NCBI GenBank assembly: GCA_024036415.1
Contig: JAMWET010003876.1
Coordinates: 1 to 64,000, forward strand
Direction of reading: 5' to 3'
From: Prochilodus magdalenae
Lineage: Eukaryota; Chordata; Actinopteri; Characiformes; Prochilodontidae
Length of the DNA stretch: 64,000 bases
The position numbers were made by a program, and so were the translations under genes. The notes beneath the pieces are model-generated. The model ran no database searches, was not told the origin of the DNA, and saw only the letters and a list, made by a program, of their open reading frames with translations. Positions 59,189 to 64,000 of the stretch are shown piece by piece; the stretch's first letter is position 1; each line of letters opens with the position of its first letter.

Positions 59189-61949
59189 ATCTAAGGTATT
59201 AGTATAATTATACGCAATATTGCATCGTTTCCCACCAATCAGAACAACCTCTGTGACCTTATTCCTTATCTTAGCCTGTTAAATTCACTGGTTGCACATG
59301 GATGAGTTAATAAAGTGGCTTCTGCTGCCTGTGTAAGTATACAGTATAAGTCATTAAAATTAAACTCTGAAGGCACGTGCAGGTTCGCTGGTGGTTTTGA
59401 CAGTAAATGGTTCACCTGTCCCAAAACGGATTCGGTCCACTTTTGGCACAGATATGGCAGAGTAGCCCACTTTTTGACGTATGTGACCCACCTCTAGCAA
59501 GCACGAGCAGTCTGCCCGAGTGCTGAAAACGGGATAATGTGGGCCAGATTTGGACCAGAACAGTTTAGCTATTTGGGCTGTGAATGAATTGGTTTACATC
59601 TCAAACACTGATTTATTCAGAAATGTAGAAATGATGGTGTAATTCCTCTTTAAGGCCAATCCTGTATCTTTGGGGGTATTTTTTTTATATTCTCAGTGGA
59701 GGGCTGATATTACTGTTAATGTAGTCTTGCTGAAGGGGATGGCACGAATTCAGCCATATTACAGTACAGTGTATAAAAGCCGGTATTTTCTCTCGTTTAG
59801 CGCTTATTTTGCGCGGCGCCTTTTAAAGCAGCCCACCTTACAAAACGTAAAATGACGTGTAGGGGATACTTGCACCACCTTATAAAATCGAGGCTAAACG
59901 AATTATATACAGAACTGTACATGTGCTTCGAAACTCTGCTGCTGTATCTCACAGTATACTGGGCGTAATCTCTTCAGTAGCCGTCAGTGAAGGTTAATTA
60001 TTTGCCCCTCTGCTGCCTGCTGTCACGGGGCGACTGGCCCGGTGCGCTGTCTGGTGGACTGAGTTTAGTGAGCAGTATAATCTTGTTACGGGTGATACGT
60101 GAAAGAAAGCGAGATTAGGAGAAGTCCTGTCAGACAGGCAGATTTGGGGGCGTGCTGCCCCCTGCCGGTCAGTTCTAGATAGCGCACCCTGTCTCCTCCG
60201 AAGGTCTTTGCTGTAATCATACACATGGGTGGACGCGAGGGAATCTTATCTCTCGGGGACAAAGATAAATAATTAATAATATAGATGAATAACATAAAAC
60301 GATCATTTATCGAACGTTATCCGTGTTATATAGTGATATTTTCTTTCTATCTAGATGTGGGATTTACACGCTGTGTGACCTATTCATGTTACACAAACAG
60401 GTTCTGATCTGATCGCACCTACAGAACAGAGGGTGATGTGTAGCACCGCGCGCTTTCGCTTTCACTCTGGGGTGTTTGGTAAAGCGTGCGCACCAGTAAA
60501 CAGGTTGCTAGTTTTAAAGGTACTTCTTGTAAGTAAGTTTTAAGCAAACTTAAGGTTTAAGCAAACTTTGGGCTGGATATTTCTTGCTGGACCTGGCAAC
60601 CCTGCTCGCCATAGGAAACATTACAAATGCTGGAAAAAAATGATAGGAGGATATGAGATATGATAACACCAGCATTACCCAGTGGAAGATGTTAGATGTT
60701 ACTAAACCTCAAAGATAACTTTGAGGATTATCTTAAATTTACTGCAATAAAGGAAAAAAAGAGAGAGTGAAAATGGCAGCACTGCCAGCTGCACCTCCAG
60801 AATGAGGTATATAGGCCTATAGCTGCCAGTAGTGGTGCTAAGTGCTACAGTGATGGGTGTTAATATTAACACTATGCCTGCGAATAAGTGATCCTGCATT
60901 AGAGTGGGAAGTACTGCGTAGCACATGTCCTACAGCTGTACAGAAATGCTTGTAAAACTGCTTATACACCACAGAAATGCATTGCCAGGAGAATGGAACG
61001 CTCTGGAGCAGCTGCACATGAGTCTAACGTCACCATGCCCAGTGCCAAGCATCACACAGATGGGTATTAAAACCCCAATGCAGTTAAAGTGGTGTTTGCA
61101 ATCCAAAAATAATCAACCACCATCAGTACCTGGCTAACCCTCATGACTGAATACAATCAAATCCCCACAACAATTGATATGATCTACTGTAACACTTTCC
61201 CAGACGAGTAGAGACTGTGACTGCTGTAAAGAAAGGTCATACTCCTCTTTCATAGTGCAGATTTCAAAAGAAATACTGGATATGCAGGTGCAGGAGCCTT
61301 GAGCATAAAGACAACTTACAGCTATTATAGCTTATCAAAATATGATCCTACCCCTCTCATGACATCAGTGGCAAAAGCACACATGGTGCTATATGGTGCT
61401 CATGCCCTGAAACATGGAGAAAATATATGGAGAAAAACTGCTGTGTAATGTGAACTTGGACAGTGCAATAAGCATGTGCATCTGTGTGACTGAATGATTA
61501 GATTTCAGTGGTTTGCACCATTCAGCAGTGGATGGGTTGCCAGGGGTGACGAGCATGGTGTTATGGTCTGGTCTAATCGGTTAGCGGCAGTGACTCAAAG
61601 TAAACCCTGTTTGCCTTTGTGCGTGTGTGTGCGCCTTATAAAACAGCAGGTCTGGTTATTTTCTTAGCTTTGCAGAACTCTTGTGCAGGGCTGTCATCTT
61701 AGTGTGGTGACTCTAAAAGAGAACAGCTGACCCTGAACACGAAGCTTCACTTTATAATAATGAAGACACAAACGCTCACTTTATTCAGTGCCCCTACTGT
61801 GAATCTACACTTTCTGCCCATTTCATCAGATCCAATAACCATACCAATGCGTTTCACAGTTCTATACAGACTGAGGTTTATTTGTTTCTCTGCTAAATTT
61901 GTTTGGCCTTTCTATTAATGGCCAGAACCACCACAAAGCTGGTATTGGG
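59189..61949. other. Intergenic sequence upstream of pcsk9
   Basis: No exon or RNA gene is supported. Open frames are short and lack domains. One CTCF-like string is noted at 60156-60168. In human the gene beyond PCSK9 is BSND; nothing resembling it is visible before the end of the window. Confidence 0.6.
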
Positions 61950-62275
61950 TTGTGGGTCATTCTTAGAACTGCAGTGACACTGAGGTGTGGTGTGTTGTAC
62001 TATGGAGTGGATCAGACACAGCGGTGCTGCGGGAGGTTTTAAACACTGGGTTAATTATTTTCTACTACTACCTATGCTTGCTGACTTTGTAGATGTACAG
62101 TCAGAGACGCTAATTCATATGCTGCTGCACAGTTTGTGTTGGTCATCCTCTAGTCCTTCATCAGTCGCCATTGGACAAAGCCCATGGGATGCTCTTTGCT
62201 GGGTAGTTACGCTTGGTGGACTTTTCTCAGTCCAGCTGTAACACCGAGGTGTTTAAAAACCCCAGCAATGCTGAA
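61950..62275 (-). repeat. Foldback/MITE-like interspersed repeat, copy 2
   Basis: Same family as the repeat at 12.1 kb. The left part reads gaactgcagtgacactgagg and ggatcagacacagcggtgct. The centre reads as the reverse complement of the usual family sequence (gtgttggtcatcctctagtc). The right end carries the inverted arm (ggtgtttaaaaaccccagca). Both arms are visible, so the copy is fuller but diverged. It lies upstream of pcsk9. Confidence 0.65.
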
Positions 62276-62445
62276 GTCATTTTATAATTGGGGTGCATCT
62301 GTCATCATGCCAAATGTACCAGAAATGGGCATTAGGTATTAAAAATGTCATTTTAATTATATTACAGACTAACAGCATGTTTTTTAAAGACTCTGATAAA
62401 GTGTTTCACTTCTGGTAAAACAAAAGGTTCTTACAAAGACAGCAT

Positions 62446-63009
62446 TGTCTCACGCCTCCAAGTCTCCCCGGCTTCCCCGCTCTTCGGGACTCCACTTCCC
62501 AGAGGGCCACGCTCGATGACGTCATGTCTATGCGCCCCCGTTCGGACTCCGTGATACGCTCTAGGTCACCTGAGTTTTAGCCACAGCTGTTATCAATCAC
62601 TTACTTCCTGTATTTAAGCCACACACAAACACTCACACTTTGCGAAGCTTTGCCAACCATTGTTTAGCAATCCTGAGCGGTCCTTTCTCGTTTTCTCTTA
62701 TTCTGGTTTCCGACTCCCTTCATTCCTTAACTACTCTTTCGCCTAATCCCTTTTGCTCGTGCTCTGACTCTACGGTTTGAATCTCTGCTTCCTCACTTTG
62801 GTTTTCCCCTTCGGTCTTCCCCTGTAAACTTGTTTGCCCTCGCTGCTTGTACTACCTGGTTCTGACCTCCGCCTGTCCCTGACTCTGATTTAGCTTCTCC
62901 CATTGTTGCGCTGTTTTCTGGTGCTTGCTGAGATTGCCTGCTTGTAAATAAACCGTTCCTGGTTTTTTAATTCTGCACACGTCTGTCTCGAAGTCTTTTG
63001 CCTAACACA
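62446..63009. mobile_element. Probable solo LTR of a retrotransposon
   Basis: The sequence begins TGTCTCACGCC and ends CCTAACACA, with TG...CA ends. It contains a promoter-like TATTTAAG near 62613 and AATAAA near 62946 (tgtaaataaaccg), with the pyrimidine-rich, exon-free body typical of fish Ty3/gypsy LTRs. No internal gag or pol region and no second LTR are in the window. I could not see a clear target duplication, so this rests on general features. Confidence 0.6.
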
Positions 63010-64000
63010 GTGTATATGTTTGTTTAATATTAGGTGGAGATATCAGGTCTAGGCCCTGGTCCTGGATGCACACTGTTCTGCATGTTTTGGTGTTCACCCT
63101 GCTCTTAATACCCTGATCCACTTCATCAGCCCATTTGTGTTTAAAACGACAGTTTAAAGTCAATAAAAGCATTCAAATGTGCAGGACATCCAGGCTTAAG
63201 AAGCAGCACTTATCTGGTAGATATGACACAGTCAGCTTATTAACTATCATCCATACTAGCTAACATAGTCAGCACTTTGGTATGTAGTGCATACTTTCTG
63301 GGGTTGTCTTTCCATTTGTCTCCACATGGCATATTTCCTAAAAAGGCTAATATATGTTTCCATTCATTCATCTTCCAAGTCGCTAATCTTTCCAGATAGT
63401 GGGGGGCAGGGTGCTGGAGCCTATCCCACTGCTCATTGGGCGAAAGGGCAGGGGAACACTGTGTACAAGCTGCCAGTCCATGTCAGTAATATATGTTTTG
63501 ACACTGTTATGTTGTTACGTTACTTTATGATATACTCTTTAACTTCGCTAATGCTGCCTATACCCTTAATTACAGAATTATATATTTAATTATATATACA
63601 ATTCCCTAATTATATATATTAACATTTAGTCAACAATGTACGGTACTTATGTCCACACGTTTCTTCTCAGCACCACAGTGACCTCGACACAGACATGTTA
63701 CTGTCATTTTTAAATGTGTGTAACTATGATCTACTACCAATATATGGCAATTGTGGGATTTTAGGGAAAGAAATACATCATCAAATATGAACTGTGACAT
63801 AACTTAATGTCATAGCTTGTTTTTCTGTAGCATGTATTAACATGTGGAAAAGTGTCTTCTCTGCAGAGGACGTGTAACTCCATTTCAATTAGAAAACCAA
63901 CAAGCCGTGTCATTGGACCAGAGTCATTCAAATGTATAAATTACTCTGTGTCCATTTAGTCTTTTACTGCAGGATACTGTTTGTCTTCCTCTGTGCCCTC
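63010..64000. other. Intergenic sequence at the window end
   Basis: AT-rich sequence after the probable solo LTR. I see no exon, RNA gene or clear repeat boundary. The text at about 63360-63480 (catctt...gtcgctaatctttccagata...gcctatcccactgctcattg...tacaagctgccagtccatg) resembles a fish interspersed repeat, at low certainty. Confidence 0.45.

Noticed and set aside
59315..59497. Small open frames upstream of pcsk9 as candidate BSND exons
   Set aside because: No transmembrane pattern or similarity to barttin, and no consistent splice sites.

Overview
The window is vertebrate nuclear DNA, almost certainly from a teleost fish. It holds two intron-rich genes in tail-to-tail order, usp24 on the plus strand and pcsk9 on the minus strand, the same neighbour pair seen on human chromosome 1p32. 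Several short interspersed repeats and Tc1/mariner elements look like those of otophysan fishes (characins, catfishes and relatives). That lineage guess is recognition from memory, not a measured match. There is no bacterial, organellar, tRNA, rRNA or CRISPR content that I can see.

Layout. 1-6326 is intronic: the first coding exon or exons of usp24, including the N-terminal UBA region, lie upstream of the window. 6327-45203 carries 65 usp24 coding exons that join in phase into 2,500 codons plus a stop, about 95% of a protein that is about 2,620 residues in human. Exons 41-49 encode the ubiquitin-specific protease domain with an intact Cys box, QQDAYEF box and His box. The usp24 3' UTR runs from 45204 to about 48390. 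pcsk9 lies on the minus strand from 58433 (ATG) to 49492 (stop). Its 12 exons encode 671 residues with signal peptide, prodomain, S8 protease domain and the complete 18-cysteine C-terminal domain. Its proximal promoter (58434-58610) has a near-perfect match to the sterol regulatory element of the human gene plus GC, CCAAT and TATA-like boxes. 59.2-64 kb is gene-poor and holds repeats, including a probable solo LTR.

Mobile DNA. A 1.6 kb Tc1/mariner copy with almost identical 207-bp inverted repeats sits in usp24 intron 23, and its transposase is broken. Two older Tc1-type remnants of other families lie in usp24 intron 53 and pcsk9 intron 3. At least eight short MITE-like or otherwise interspersed repeats are scattered through introns and flanks, most densely in pcsk9.

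Function. USP24 is a large deubiquitinase. PCSK9 is a secreted, catalytically self-limited proprotein convertase that binds LDL receptor and directs it to degradation. The two are neighbours but not known partners. Their 3' ends are so close that transcription may converge. I did not find a new biological system. The points most worth checking are the conserved pcsk9 promoter, the convergent 3' ends, the repeat-built splice acceptors, the GC-AG intron and the recent Tc1 insertion.
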